A program made the translations under genes and the position numbers. DNA of 64,000 nucleotides from Paenibacillus antibioticophila (lineage in GTDB: Bacteria > Bacillota > Bacilli > Paenibacillales > Paenibacillaceae): assembly GCF_000455265.1 (NCBI RefSeq), contig NZ_HG005144.1, positions 19,140 to 83,139 of the forward strand, written 5' to 3'. A model generated the notes under the pieces. The model made no database searches, was not told the DNA's origin, and was given only the letters and a program-made list of their open reading frames with translations. Numbering within the stretch: the first letter of the stretch is position 1; every line of letters starts with the position of its first letter. Positions 26,808 through 34,478 of this stretch are shown piece after piece.

Positions 26808-27173
26808 TTATTTTACTTCTACGCTTGCGCCTGCTTCTTCCAATTTTGCTTTCACAGCTTCTGCTTCTTCTTTGCCAACTTTTTCTTTCAGTGGCTTTGG
26901 AGCGTTGTCAACCAGGTCTTTTGCTTCTTTCAAGCCCAGGCCGGTGATTTCGCGAACTACTTTGATAACGTTGATCTTGGACGCGCCTGCGTTAGTCAGG
27001 ATTACGTCGAATTCGGATTGCTCAGCAGCTGCTTCTCCGCCGCCGCCGCCACCTGCTACAACTACTGGAGCTGCTGCAGTTACGCCGAATTCTTCTTCGA
27101 TTGCTTTTACGAGATCGTTCAGTTCAAGAACGGTCATCGCTTTAATGGCTTCCAAAATGCTCTCTTTACTCAT
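26808..27173 (-). CDS. rplL: Large subunit ribosomal protein L7/L12
   Basis: Stalk protein that recruits translation GTPases. The 121-residue product has the N-terminal dimerisation helices (MSKESILEAIKAMTVLELND), an Ala/Gly-rich hinge (VVVAGGGGGGEAAAEQ) and the C-terminal domain with ITGLGLKEAKDLVDNAPKP. It follows rplJ after about 60 nt and shares its L10 leader control. Confidence 0.97.
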   Translation of the reverse strand: MSKESILEAIKAMTVLELNDLVKAIEEEFGVTAAAPVVVAGGGGGGEAAAEQSEFDVILTNAGASKINVIKVVREITGLGLKEAKDLVDNAPKPLKEKVGKEEAEAVKAKLEEAGASVEVK

Positions 27174-27234
27174 GATAGAACCTCCGTTATTTTGAATTTG
27201 ATTAATAGTTTAGACTGCTGTCAGCGAGGCAAGC

Positions 27235-27744
27235 TTATGCGCTTGCGCTGCCTTCTTCTTTCTCTGCAACGGCTTTGACTGCCAGTGCCAAGTTGCGGAC
27301 TGGAGCTTGAAGCACGCTGAGGAGCATCGAAAGGAGACCTTCGCGGGAAGGAAGATCCGCCAGTGCTTTAATTTGGTCAACACCGACTACACGGCCTTCA
27401 ACCACGCCACCTTTAATTTCCAAAGCTTCATTCTTCTTCGCGAAATCGCTCAGAATTTTAGCCGGAGCTACTGCGTCTGTCGCGCTGAATGCAATGGCCG
27501 TAGGACCTGCAAGCACTTCGTCCAGCTCGGTAAGTTCCGCAGCTGCAGTTGCGCGGCGAACGAGCGTGTTCTTCAGCACTTGGAATTCCACGCCAGCTTC
27601 ACGAAGCTGCTTACGCAGTTCGGTCACTTGGGAAACATTCAGACCGCGGTAGTCTGCCACTACAGTCGTTGCGCTCTCGCGCAGCTTAGCAGTTACAACG
27701 TCAACGGCTTCTTGTTTTGCTTGAATCACTTTAGCGTTTGCCAA
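27235..27744 (-). CDS. rplJ: Large subunit ribosomal protein L10
   Basis: L10 anchors L7/L12 dimers and, in Bacillus, represses its own mRNA by binding the leader. The 169-residue product has TTVVADYRGLNVSQVTELRK and a C-terminal helix for the stalk. The start is TTG at 27744 (LANAKVIQAKQEAVDVV) because GGAGG lies 8 nt upstream; a GTG three codons earlier falls within that site. The gene is preceded by a recognisable L10 leader and promoter. Confidence 0.95.
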   Translation of the reverse strand: MANAKVIQAKQEAVDVVTAKLRESATTVVADYRGLNVSQVTELRKQLREAGVEFQVLKNTLVRRATAAAELTELDEVLAGPTAIAFSATDAVAPAKILSDFAKKNEALEIKGGVVEGRVVGVDQIKALADLPSREGLLSMLLSVLQAPVRNLALAVKAVAEKEEGSASA

Positions 27745-27789
27745 CCTGTACACCTCCTGATAGATTTCCCGGCTTTCTTCATGTCATGA

Positions 27790-27945
27790 AAAAAGCCTCC
27801 GCAGAATCACGAAGGCCTGAAGAATCATTAATTGCAACGACTGCAATCAACAGATATTCTATCACAACACCTCGGTAGGAAATTAAGCCATCGGCACCTA
27901 CTGTCTACGGTTATCATATTCAAATGAATTTGTCGCATTAAACAA
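27790..27945 (-). promoter_or_regulatory. L10 leader with terminator hairpin
   Basis: On the minus strand the transcript from the 27953-27981 promoter contains the L10-leader signature CGTAGACAGTAGGTGCC and GGCTTAATTTCCTACCGAGG (27868-27916), the pattern that binds L10 in Bacillus. It is followed by a hairpin AGGCCTTCG / CGGAGGC and a T run (27789-27816) just before rplJ, which could act as an attenuator. Free L10 would reduce rplJL expression. Confidence 0.82.
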
Positions 27946-27952
27946 CTTGTTC

Positions 27953-27981
27953 AGTTTACAGGGATTCCAAAACTTTGTCAA
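27953..27981 (-). promoter_or_regulatory. Sigma-A-type promoter for rplJL
   Basis: TTGACA (27976-27981) and TAAACT (27953-27958) on the minus strand are 17 nt apart. The promoter lies between rplA and the L10 leader, so rplJL can be transcribed separately from rplKA. Confidence 0.75.
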
Positions 27982-28008
27982 TCCCCTAACCCGCTCTTTC
28001 AAGCGGTA

Positions 28009-28701
28009 TTATTTGTAAACTGCAGTGTTAACACGAGCGCTAGGACCCATTGTCGAAGAAATCGCAATGTTCTTCAAGTATACGCCCTTCGCAGCAGCTG
28101 GTTTTGCACGATTCAATGCATCGATGAGAGACTTGAGGTTCTCATTCAATTGCTCGGCAGTAAAGGATACTTTACCGATTGGTGCATGAATTTGTCCAGC
28201 CTTATCCAGACGGTACTCGATTTTACCTGCTTTGATTTCTTGAACAGCCTTAGCTACGTCAAACGTAACTGTACCTGCTTTAGGGTTAGGCATGAGGCCC
28301 TTACCACCGAGCAGACGGCCCAGTTTACCAACTTCGCTCATCATGTCCGGTGTTGCTACGCAGACATCGAACTCGAACCAGCCTTGTTGGATTTTGTTGA
28401 TCATGTCTTGATCGCCTACGTAATCAGCGCCGGCCGCTTCCGCTTCCTTCACTTTTTCACCTTTGGCGAATACCAGAACGCGTTGTGTTTTACCTGTGCC
28501 ATGCGGCAGTACAACAACACCACGAACGGCTTGGTCTTGCTTACGAGGGTCTACGCCCAAACGAACTGCCGCTTCAACGGTTTCGTCGAATTTTGCAGTT
28601 GCTGCCTTTTTCACCAGTTCAACGGCTTCGGCAGGCTCATAAGTAGCTTCGCTGTCGATCAGCTTGGCTGCTTCAAGATATTTCTTACCGTGTTTAGCCA
28701 T
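28009..28701 (-). CDS. rplA: Large subunit ribosomal protein L1
   Basis: L1 forms the mobile stalk that moves E-site tRNA. The 230-residue product begins MAKHGKKYLEAAKLIDSEAT and contains the family's GTGKTQRVLVFAKGEK and GRLLGGKGLMPNPKAGTVTF. ATG at 28701 has GGAGG 9 nt upstream; the frame extends 21 codons upstream without support. It lies between rplK and the rplJL promoter. A short stem downstream lacks a T run, so read-through into rplJL is likely. Confidence 0.97.
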   Translation of the reverse strand: MAKHGKKYLEAAKLIDSEATYEPAEAVELVKKAATAKFDETVEAAVRLGVDPRKQDQAVRGVVVLPHGTGKTQRVLVFAKGEKVKEAEAAGADYVGDQDMINKIQQGWFEFDVCVATPDMMSEVGKLGRLLGGKGLMPNPKAGTVTFDVAKAVQEIKAGKIEYRLDKAGQIHAPIGKVSFTAEQLNENLKSLIDALNRAKPAAAKGVYLKNIAISSTMGPSARVNTAVYK

Positions 28702-28802
28702 GTAATTCGTCCTCCTTTGTGGTATTAGCGGAATATCCTCCCACCAGAGCAACTTCAGTTGCAAGTTCTTGATGTTCTTCTAAGTTGCTTGTACGCCAAG
28801 AA

Positions 28803-29228
28803 CTAGTCTTGGATCGTGATGCCCATGCTGCGAGCAGTACCTTCAACCATGCGCATAGCCGATTCAACGGATGCTGCGTTCAGGTCAGGCATTTTTTGCT
28901 CCGCGATTTGACGAACAACGTCGCGTTTCACGGTAGCCACTTTCTTCTTGTTCGGTTCACCGGAACCCTTCTCGATCTTCGCTGCAACGCGAAGCAGAAC
29001 GGCAGCCGGAGGAGTTTTGGTGATGAACGTAAAGGAACGGTCTTCAAACACCGAAATTTCAACCGGAATGATCAAACCTGCTTGATCGGCTGTACGAGCA
29101 TTGAACTCTTTACAGAATGCCATGATGTTGACACCTGCTTGACCCAGTGCCGGACCTACCGGAGGCGCAGGATTCGCTTTCCCTGCAGGAATTTGCAGTT
29201 TAACAACTTTGATTACCTTTTTTGCCAT
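28803..29228 (-). CDS. rplK: Large subunit ribosomal protein L11
   Basis: L11 is part of the GTPase-associated centre and of the stringent response trigger. The 141-residue product begins MAKKVIKVVKLQIPAGKANP and has the proline-rich APPVGPALGQAGVNIMAFCK and a C-terminal RNA-binding domain. ATG at 29228 has GGAGG 8 nt upstream. It lies between nusG and rplA; the 100-nt spacer before it holds a small GGAGCC/GGCTCC stem. Confidence 0.97.
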   Translation of the reverse strand: MAKKVIKVVKLQIPAGKANPAPPVGPALGQAGVNIMAFCKEFNARTADQAGLIIPVEISVFEDRSFTFITKTPPAAVLLRVAAKIEKGSGEPNKKKVATVKRDVVRQIAEQKMPDLNAASVESAMRMVEGTARSMGITIQD

Positions 29229-29343
29229 GTGAGACACCTCCTTGCCCTAGTAGTGGTAGACGGAGCCTGGGCTCCTCCCACGTAAAAACCCTAAGAAACC
29301 TTTAGAAGCAGCTCAAATAATCATCTGACTTTTGAGCAATTAC

Positions 29344-29877
29344 TTATATTTTTTCCACCTGAGTGTAGTCCAGCTCAAGCGGGGTTTCTCGTCCAAACAT
29401 GTTGACGTGAACCTTGAGCTTGCTTTTGTCGACCAGAATTTCCTCGATCGATCCGACAAAATTGGCAAACGGGCCAACTTTGATACGCACGGATTCTTTC
29501 AAATCGAACTCGATGACAGGCTTTGGCTCTTCCATGCCCATATGCTGCAAAATCTGTTCTACTTCTTCAGGAAGCAGAGGTGTGGGCTTGGAGCCAGAAC
29601 CTGTAGAGCCGACGAATCCCGTAACCCCAGGTGTATTGCGAACAACATACCAGGAATCGTCCGTCTGGATCATTTCAACCAAGACATATCCGGGGTAAAC
29701 TTTACGCATGACGGTCTTTTTCTTACCGTCCTTGTTTACCACTTCTTCTTCCATAGGAACAAGAACGCGGAAAATCTTGTCTTCCATGCCCATAGACTCG
29801 ACACGCTTTTCCAAATTGGCTTTGACTTTGTTTTCATACCCGGAATAGGTATGAACTACGTACCATCTTTTTTCCAT
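29344..29877 (-). CDS. nusG: Transcription termination/antitermination factor NusG
   Basis: NusG binds the RNA polymerase clamp and affects pausing and Rho action. The 177-residue product has the NGN domain (EKRWYVVHTYSGYENKVKAN, VYPGYVLVEM, VRNTPGVTGFVG) and a C-terminal KOW domain (RIKVGPFANFVGSIEEI). It follows secE in the usual order, and its length matches Bacillus NusG. Confidence 0.97.
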   Translation of the reverse strand: MEKRWYVVHTYSGYENKVKANLEKRVESMGMEDKIFRVLVPMEEEVVNKDGKKKTVMRKVYPGYVLVEMIQTDDSWYVVRNTPGVTGFVGSTGSGSKPTPLLPEEVEQILQHMGMEEPKPVIEFDLKESVRIKVGPFANFVGSIEEILVDKSKLKVHVNMFGRETPLELDYTQVEKI

Positions 29878-29900
29878 CTCAAGCCACCTGTGGACCCTTC

Positions 29901-30092
29901 TTAAATAATCGCATTGATCACAGCGGAGATGCCGATATCAAGTACCCAAAAATAAATCGCGACAACAGTAATTGTACCAAGCACAATCAGCGTGTAATTG
30001 GTCAGCTCTTTACGATTAGGCCAGCGAACCTTTTTAAGCTCAGCCCAGCTTTCAGAGAAAAAAGAGATCAACTTCTTGAAACTTTTTTTCAT
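29901..30092 (-). CDS. secE: Preprotein translocase subunit SecE
   Basis: SecE clamps the SecY channel. The 63-residue product has a short amphipathic N-terminus (KSFKKLISFFSESWAELKKV), the conserved WPNRKELTNYTLIV turn and one transmembrane helix (about residues 35-55), as in Bacillus. It lies between rpmG and nusG. Confidence 0.95.
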   Translation of the reverse strand: MKKSFKKLISFFSESWAELKKVRWPNRKELTNYTLIVLGTITVVAIYFWVLDIGISAVINAII

Positions 30093-30113
30093 GCGCGACT
30101 ACACCTCCAAAGA

Positions 30114-30263
30114 CTATCTGGTTTCGCGATGAGGAACTTGCTCGTTGCAAAACTTGCAAAATTTCTTCATCTCCATGCGGTCGGGGTGGTTACGCTTGTT
30201 TTTCGTTGTCGTGTAGTTTCTTTGTTTGCAGTTCGTACAAGCCAACGTAATTATTACCCGCAT
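30114..30263 (-). CDS. rpmG: Large subunit ribosomal protein L33, zinc-binding form
   Basis: This gene of 49 codons reads MRVIITLACTNCKQRNYTTT through ATG at 30263 to TAG at 30114. It has two CxxC zinc pairs (CTNC and CKFC) and the NKRNHPDRMEMKKF core of L33. GGAGG lies 8 nt upstream of the start. It is next to secE, as in Bacillus where rpmGB precedes secE. The zinc-binding S14 here is consistent with the same zinc-replete ribosome. Confidence 0.93.
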   Translation of the reverse strand: MRVIITLACTNCKQRNYTTTKNKRNHPDRMEMKKFCKFCNEQVPHRETR

Positions 30264-30353
30264 GATGTGCACCTCCCGAAGACATTCCTGATTAAGAAAG
30301 TCTCATTGTTTAAACCTAAAAATGAAAAGCACAAATTTAGGCCTACCTAAAAC

Positions 30354-30382
30354 ACTTTATCACATGCCCTAACCCGTGTCAA
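30354..30382 (-). promoter_or_regulatory. Sigma-A-type promoter for rpmG-secE-nusG
   Basis: TTGACA (30377-30382) and TAAAGT (30354-30359) on the minus strand are 17 nt apart, about 90 nt before rpmG. The 350-nt space from here to 30613 is shared with the divergent gene starting at 30614; no other feature was recognised in it. Confidence 0.72.
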
Positions 30383-30613
30383 CGAGCCAAAGCAAGCTTT
30401 CCGTTTCGTTAAATAGAGGTGTTTCTGGAATCTTCTCCGGGATGACTCTCCCCCGACCTGCAAGGCCTGCCCGCTGTCAATGCGTACTTGTTCTATTATA
30501 GCACAGCTAAGCCGGGGCTAAACCTATTGCCGATACCTTCATACCGGCTGCTATTCTTCCGATAATACGCTGTAAGATTAAAACATAACCTACTACGCAA
30601 AAGGAGCTCTAAC

Positions 30614-31771
30614 ATGAAGAAAAGGTTCTTGCTTATCCTTCTGGCACTGATGTGCCTCGTTCCATCTGTTACCCTAGCAGCGGAAAGACCCTCCGCCAAT
30701 GTGAAAAACAAGGTTCTTCTGGAAGCGCAAAGCGGTGTCTCTTACATACCTGCACGAGCTTTAAACGGCTTTTCAGGAATCGAGGTTATCTGGTCTGCTT
30801 CGTCCAAAAGGGCTGAGTTCATCCAGGGAGCTGCCCGACTCTCCCTCACTGTCGGTGAAAAAACTGCTCTTATTAACGAATCCCCGCTCTCGCTTTCGAA
30901 TGCAGCCTTTGTAGAGGAAGGTACCGTATACGTTCCGCTCAAGCTTGTATTGGACAAGCTTGAGCTCTCGGCAGCATGGAGTAGGAGTACAGCACCTCTA
31001 TCTGTCACCCTCACCGGCGGAGAAGAAAAGCTTGTGCTGCCGGCTGTCACACGGACTCCAAGCTCGGCTGCCAAGAAGGCCGTCAAGCAGGAGCAAAAGA
31101 CCTTTAAGGTATCCAAGAAATCATTTACAGTCCAAATTGTAACAGTGGATCTCATGCATCCGGATGTTCGGCTAAATGTCGTTCTTGTCGGCGATGAGAT
31201 CGGAAAGGTTGAGGATCTGAGCAGCATGGCGAAGCGAAGCAAGGCTGCGGTCGCCATCAACGGAACCTTCTTTGATGCCTACACGGAGAGCGCACATAAG
31301 GCACCCTATGGCTACATCGTAACCGGCGGAGAATTAAAAATGAAGGCGGGCGGAGACCGGCGGACTATTTTCACTTATGACACCAACATGCTGGCGGGCA
31401 TGATCCCCGGGCCGGACTTCACCGACGCTTTTGAGCAAGGCTCTATCGAAGGCGCCATTCAAGCCGGTCCGCGGCTTGTGAAGGACGGAGCGGTTGCTGT
31501 GGATGTTGTGGAGGAAGGGTTCCGGGATCCGAAGATTCTAACGGGCGGAGGCGCAAGAAGCGCGCTTGGCATCACCAAGAATCACGAGCTGTTATTCGTC
31601 ACCTCCAGCGGAGCAACAATCCCGCAGCTCGCGGAAATTATGAAGCAGGCCGGTGCTGTACAGGCCATGAATTTGGATGGAGGAGCCTCAAGCGGACTCT
31701 ATTATAACGGAAAGTATCTCACAACACCCGGAAGAAAGATCAGCAATGCGCTCATCGTTACACTTCAATAA
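30614..31771 (+). CDS. Secreted phosphodiester glycosidase (NAGPA) domain protein
   Basis: The 385-residue product has a signal peptide (MKKRFLLILLALMCLVPSVT, cleavage near LA-AER), an N-terminal copper amine oxidase-like domain (about 30-140, YIPARALNGF and YVPLKLVLDKL) that commonly mediates cell wall association, and a C-terminal phosphodiester glycosidase domain (about 165-385). The last shows AAVAINGTFFDA, a GGARSALGITKNHELL strand, and MNLDGGASSGLYYNGKYL, which are family signatures. Family members include the uncovering enzyme for mannose-6-phosphate and bacterial homologues whose substrates are often cell-surface glycans. GGAG 7 nt before ATG supports the start. It is on the opposite strand to the core genes and ends in a bidirectional terminator shared with sigH. 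Confidence 0.83.
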   Translation: MKKRFLLILLALMCLVPSVTLAAERPSANVKNKVLLEAQSGVSYIPARALNGFSGIEVIWSASSKRAEFIQGAARLSLTVGEKTALINESPLSLSNAAFVEEGTVYVPLKLVLDKLELSAAWSRSTAPLSVTLTGGEEKLVLPAVTRTPSSAAKKAVKQEQKTFKVSKKSFTVQIVTVDLMHPDVRLNVVLVGDEIGKVEDLSSMAKRSKAAVAINGTFFDAYTESAHKAPYGYIVTGGELKMKAGGDRRTIFTYDTNMLAGMIPGPDFTDAFEQGSIEGAIQAGPRLVKDGAVAVDVVEEGFRDPKILTGGGARSALGITKNHELLFVTSSGATIPQLAEIMKQAGAVQAMNLDGGASSGLYYNGKYLTTPGRKISNALIVTLQ

Positions 31772-31780
31772 GAATCAAAA

Positions 31781-31810
31781 AGAGACGGTAGGGGAGTCCC
31801 CGCCGTCTCT
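31781..31810. terminator. Bidirectional terminator between the NAGPA-domain gene and sigH
   Basis: Stem AGAGACGG / CCGTCTCT with a GC-rich loop; a T-rich tail follows on the plus strand and a TTTTT run on the minus strand, so it can end both convergent genes. Confidence 0.87.
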
Positions 31811-31839
31811 GTGCTTTCTTTTTTACATAACCAATAAGT

Positions 31840-32493
31840 TCAAATACCCATATCACGATCTTCCAGATAACGTTCAAGCTTCCGCTTGACTCTCTGAAGG
31901 GCGTTATCGATTGATTTCACATGGCGCTTAAGATCTACGGCAATTTCCTGGTAGGACCTGCCATCAAGATAGAGCATCAGCACCCTGCGCTCAAGATCAC
32001 TAAGAATCTCGGACATCTTGTCTTCAAGCCCGATGAATTCTTCCTGGTTAATAATAAGTTCTTCCGGATCACATACGCGCGAGCCGCAAATTACATCCAG
32101 CAATGTGCGGTCGGACTCTTCATCGTAAATCGGCTTGTCCAGCGAAACATAAGAATTTAGCGGAATGTGCTTCTGGCGCGTTGCCGTCTTGATCGCGGTA
32201 ATGATCTGACGGGTGATGCAAATCTCTGCAAACGCTTTAAACGAGGCCAGCTTGTCCCCCCGAAAATCCCGAATCGCCTTATATAGGCCTATCATCCCTT
32301 CCTGGACGATATCCTCCCGATCAGCACCGATGAGAAAGTATGACCTGGCCTTAGCTCGCACAAAGCTACGATACTTGTTAATCAAGTATTCCAATGCTTC
32401 ACTATCACCATTACGTACAGCTTCTACAATGTCCTCATCGCTCAGGACTTCATAGTCGAACCTAACCCACGTCTCGAGGTTGACACTCACCAC
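31840..32493 (-). CDS. sigH: RNA polymerase sigma-H factor
   Basis: Alternative sigma factor for the transition to stationary phase, competence and sporulation. The 217-residue product has region 2 (VRNGDSEALEYLINKYRSFV, QEGMIGLYKAIRDF, ASFKAFAEICITRQI) and region 4 (LDGRSYQEIAVDLKRHVKSI). It starts with adjacent GTG codons (32493 or 32490), with GGAGG at 6 or 9 nt spacing. It is separated from rpmG by a divergent gene, unlike in Bacillus. Its presence supports an endospore former. Confidence 0.95.
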   Translation of the reverse strand: MVSVNLETWVRFDYEVLSDEDIVEAVRNGDSEALEYLINKYRSFVRAKARSYFLIGADREDIVQEGMIGLYKAIRDFRGDKLASFKAFAEICITRQIITAIKTATRQKHIPLNSYVSLDKPIYDEESDRTLLDVICGSRVCDPEELIINQEEFIGLEDKMSEILSDLERRVLMLYLDGRSYQEIAVDLKRHVKSIDNALQRVKRKLERYLEDRDMGI

Positions 32494-32549
32494 TTAATCC
32501 CTCCGGCTGCAACGCACGGTGCCCCGTCACTCAGTCAAGTAATACGAAC

Positions 32550-32579
32550 AGTATATATGATGGTCCATACCAGCGTCAA
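32550..32579 (-). promoter_or_regulatory. Sigma-A-type promoter for sigH
   Basis: TTGACG (32574-32579) and TATACT (32550-32555) on the minus strand are 18 nt apart, about 60 nt before sigH. It shows sigH has its own promoter as well as any read-through from rae1. Confidence 0.6.
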
Positions 32580-32648
32580 CCAAAAAAGTACCAAAAGATG
32601 TAAAGTCGAAACTTGTCAAGAGGAAATGGGCATAATTGGGCAAGGGTC

Positions 32649-33170
32649 TTATTCCCTGCGCCATCGCTCAAACATGGTTCTCATATCGGGACTAAGCTTC
32701 GAATCGATGGTGTTCCGTCCCGAGTTGCTGCGCCGTTCATTCAGCTTGATTTGGACGTCCCTCTCGCTTTGCTCTACCTGAGTCAACAGCTCCTTGGCCG
32801 AAACTCGCAGCGCCCCCTGGCCGAAGATAACATGCTGCTCGACCATATCACTCGTGGCAACATAGATTTGCCGGCGGCGGTGGGACAGCTCGCCTACCAG
32901 CCGTTCAATGCATTCGTCTGCAGTCTCTTTTTCCTTGGTGAAATAGATGTCGACCTTGTATTGAGCAAAGGACTTGCCGAGACCAGGCACCCGATAGGCG
33001 TCAAATACAACAATAACCTTCCTGCCCGAAAAGGCCTGATAGTCGGCCAGACGCTCCAGCAGACGGTCCCGTGCCGCCTCCAGATCGTACTTGGATATGG
33101 AGGACAGCTCCGGCCAGCCACCGATCATATTATATCCATCGACCAGCAGACAATCGCGCAGATCGCGCAT
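32649..33170 (-). CDS. rae1: Ribosome-dependent mRNA endonuclease Rae1 (YacP, NYN domain)
   Basis: NYN-domain nuclease corresponding to Bacillus Rae1, which cuts mRNA in the ribosomal A site. The 173-residue product has the acidic residues of the PIN/NYN core: D11 in LLVDGYNMIGG, D57 in VIVVFDAYR and the TADECIERL cluster near residue 85. It starts 6 nt after the rlmB stop, with its ribosome binding site inside that gap and the rlmB end, so they are co-transcribed. Confidence 0.9.
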   Translation of the reverse strand: MRDLRDCLLVDGYNMIGGWPELSSISKYDLEAARDRLLERLADYQAFSGRKVIVVFDAYRVPGLGKSFAQYKVDIYFTKEKETADECIERLVGELSHRRRQIYVATSDMVEQHVIFGQGALRVSAKELLTQVEQSERDVQIKLNERRSNSGRNTIDSKLSPDMRTMFERWRRE

Positions 33171-33176
33171 ATAGCG

Positions 33177-33929
33177 TTAACCTTCGCCGCGTCGTCTGCG
33201 CAGCACTTCATACATCACTACCCCTGCTGCAACCGAAGCATTCAGGGAGTTCAGTTGACCGCTCATCGGCAGCTTCAGCAGCACATCACAGGTCTCGCGC
33301 ACCAGACGCCCCATTCCTTTATTCTCATTCCCGATCACGATTGCCGCAGGACCTGTGAAAATCTTCCCTCCGCCGTAGATCTCTTCTTTGGCTGCAACAT
33401 CGGTCCCGACGATCCATACACCGGCTTCCTTCAACTGCTCCATCGTCTGCACAAGGTTCGTTACCCTGGCCACAGGCACATATTCCACAGCCCCGGCTGA
33501 TGTCTTGGATACGGTAGCGGTAACTGCTGCCGAACGGCGCTTCGGAATGATTACGCCATGCACGCCAGTGCACTCTGCTGTACGAAGAATCGAACCCAGA
33601 TTGTGCGGATCTTCAATTTCATCAAGAATAAGCAAAAAAGGAACCTCTCCCCGTTCGGAGGCCCGGGCCAGCAGGTCCTCAACTTCAGCGTAGGCATAAG
33701 GAGCCGCTTGAGCGACAACGCCCTGATGCTGAAGGCCCGGGGCCATCTGATCCAGCTTGCGCTTGTCCACGAACTGAACGATGATCCCCCGGTTCTTTGC
33801 TTCCGAAATAATCGGCTGGGTCAGATGCTTCTGCGCACCCTCGGCGATCCAAATTTTATTGATGGTGCGGCCTGCTCTCAATGCCTCCAGCAACGAGTGC
33901 TTGCCTGCAATCCACTCTTGATCCTCCAT
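33177..33929 (-). CDS. rlmB: 23S rRNA 2'-O-methyltransferase RlmB (SPOUT family)
   Basis: TrmH-type methyltransferase; Bacillus and E. coli homologues modify G2251 of 23S rRNA. The 250-residue product has an N-terminal substrate-binding domain (about 1-95) and the SPOUT knot with LILDEIEDPHNLGSILRTAE, IVIGNENKGMGRLVRETCD and LPMSGQLNSLNASVAAGVVM. It lies between mrnC and rae1 in the cysteine-T-box gene group. Confidence 0.94.
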   Translation of the reverse strand: MEDQEWIAGKHSLLEALRAGRTINKIWIAEGAQKHLTQPIISEAKNRGIIVQFVDKRKLDQMAPGLQHQGVVAQAAPYAYAEVEDLLARASERGEVPFLLILDEIEDPHNLGSILRTAECTGVHGVIIPKRRSAAVTATVSKTSAGAVEYVPVARVTNLVQTMEQLKEAGVWIVGTDVAAKEEIYGGGKIFTGPAAIVIGNENKGMGRLVRETCDVLLKLPMSGQLNSLNASVAAGVVMYEVLRRRRGEG

Positions 33930-33995
33930 ATAAATCCTCCTGATCGATATTCATGTTCATTTATTCGTTATCCGTGCTTAATACCGTTTCATGCA

Positions 33996-34478
33996 TCACT
34001 TTTGTCCTGATGCCTCATAGCGCTCGAAGCCCAGAGCGATTAACGAGCGAAGCCGGTCATGATCTCCCGAATAATATAAAAATCCGATTAACGCTTCAAA
34101 TGCCGTTGCATGGCGATAATCGAGTACATTTGCATTTTTGGGGACAGTGCCGGATTTGGCGTTGCGTCCCTGGCGGACGATGTCCTGCTCCGTCTCGGTC
34201 AACTCCGGCTCCAACAGGGACAGGATGGTCGCCTGCGCCTTGGCGGAGACGTAGCTCGTGGAGCGCAGATGCAGTTGGTGCGGCCGGAGATTTGGCCGCG
34301 CTATCACATGCTGGCGGACGGCGACCTCATAGACGGCGTCCCCGATATAGGCCAGCGCGAGCGGCGGCAGCAGCCGCGCTGGCTTGGACGGCGGCTCCGG
34401 GAACCAGAGCGCCGCATCGGCGCCGCTCATACCGCTGGCGCCGCCTTCTGCACCCGGGCCCATCATTTGCGCCGCCAT
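33996..34478 (-). CDS. mrnC: Mini-ribonuclease III
   Basis: RNase III catalytic domain without a dsRNA-binding domain; it matures 23S rRNA in Bacillus. The 160-residue product has LALAYIGDAVYEVAVRQHV with the catalytic aspartate, KSGTVPKNANVLDYRHATAF and EALIGFLYY with the glutamate. The N-terminal 25 residues are unusually Gly/Ala/Met rich and GC rich compared with Bacillus MrnC, and the true start may be a later codon. The start at 34478 overlaps the cysS stop by 16 nt. Confidence 0.9.
   Translation of the reverse strand: MAAQMMGPGAEGGASGMSGADAALWFPEPPSKPARLLPPLALAYIGDAVYEVAVRQHVIARPNLRPHQLHLRSTSYVSAKAQATILSLLEPELTETEQDIVRQGRNAKSGTVPKNANVLDYRHATAFEALIGFLYYSGDHDRLRSLIALGFERYEASGQK

Noticed and set aside
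29253..29282. Stem GGAGCC/GGCTCC before rplK as a regulatory leader or terminator
   Set aside because: No T run follows, and it does not match an established L11 or L1 leader.
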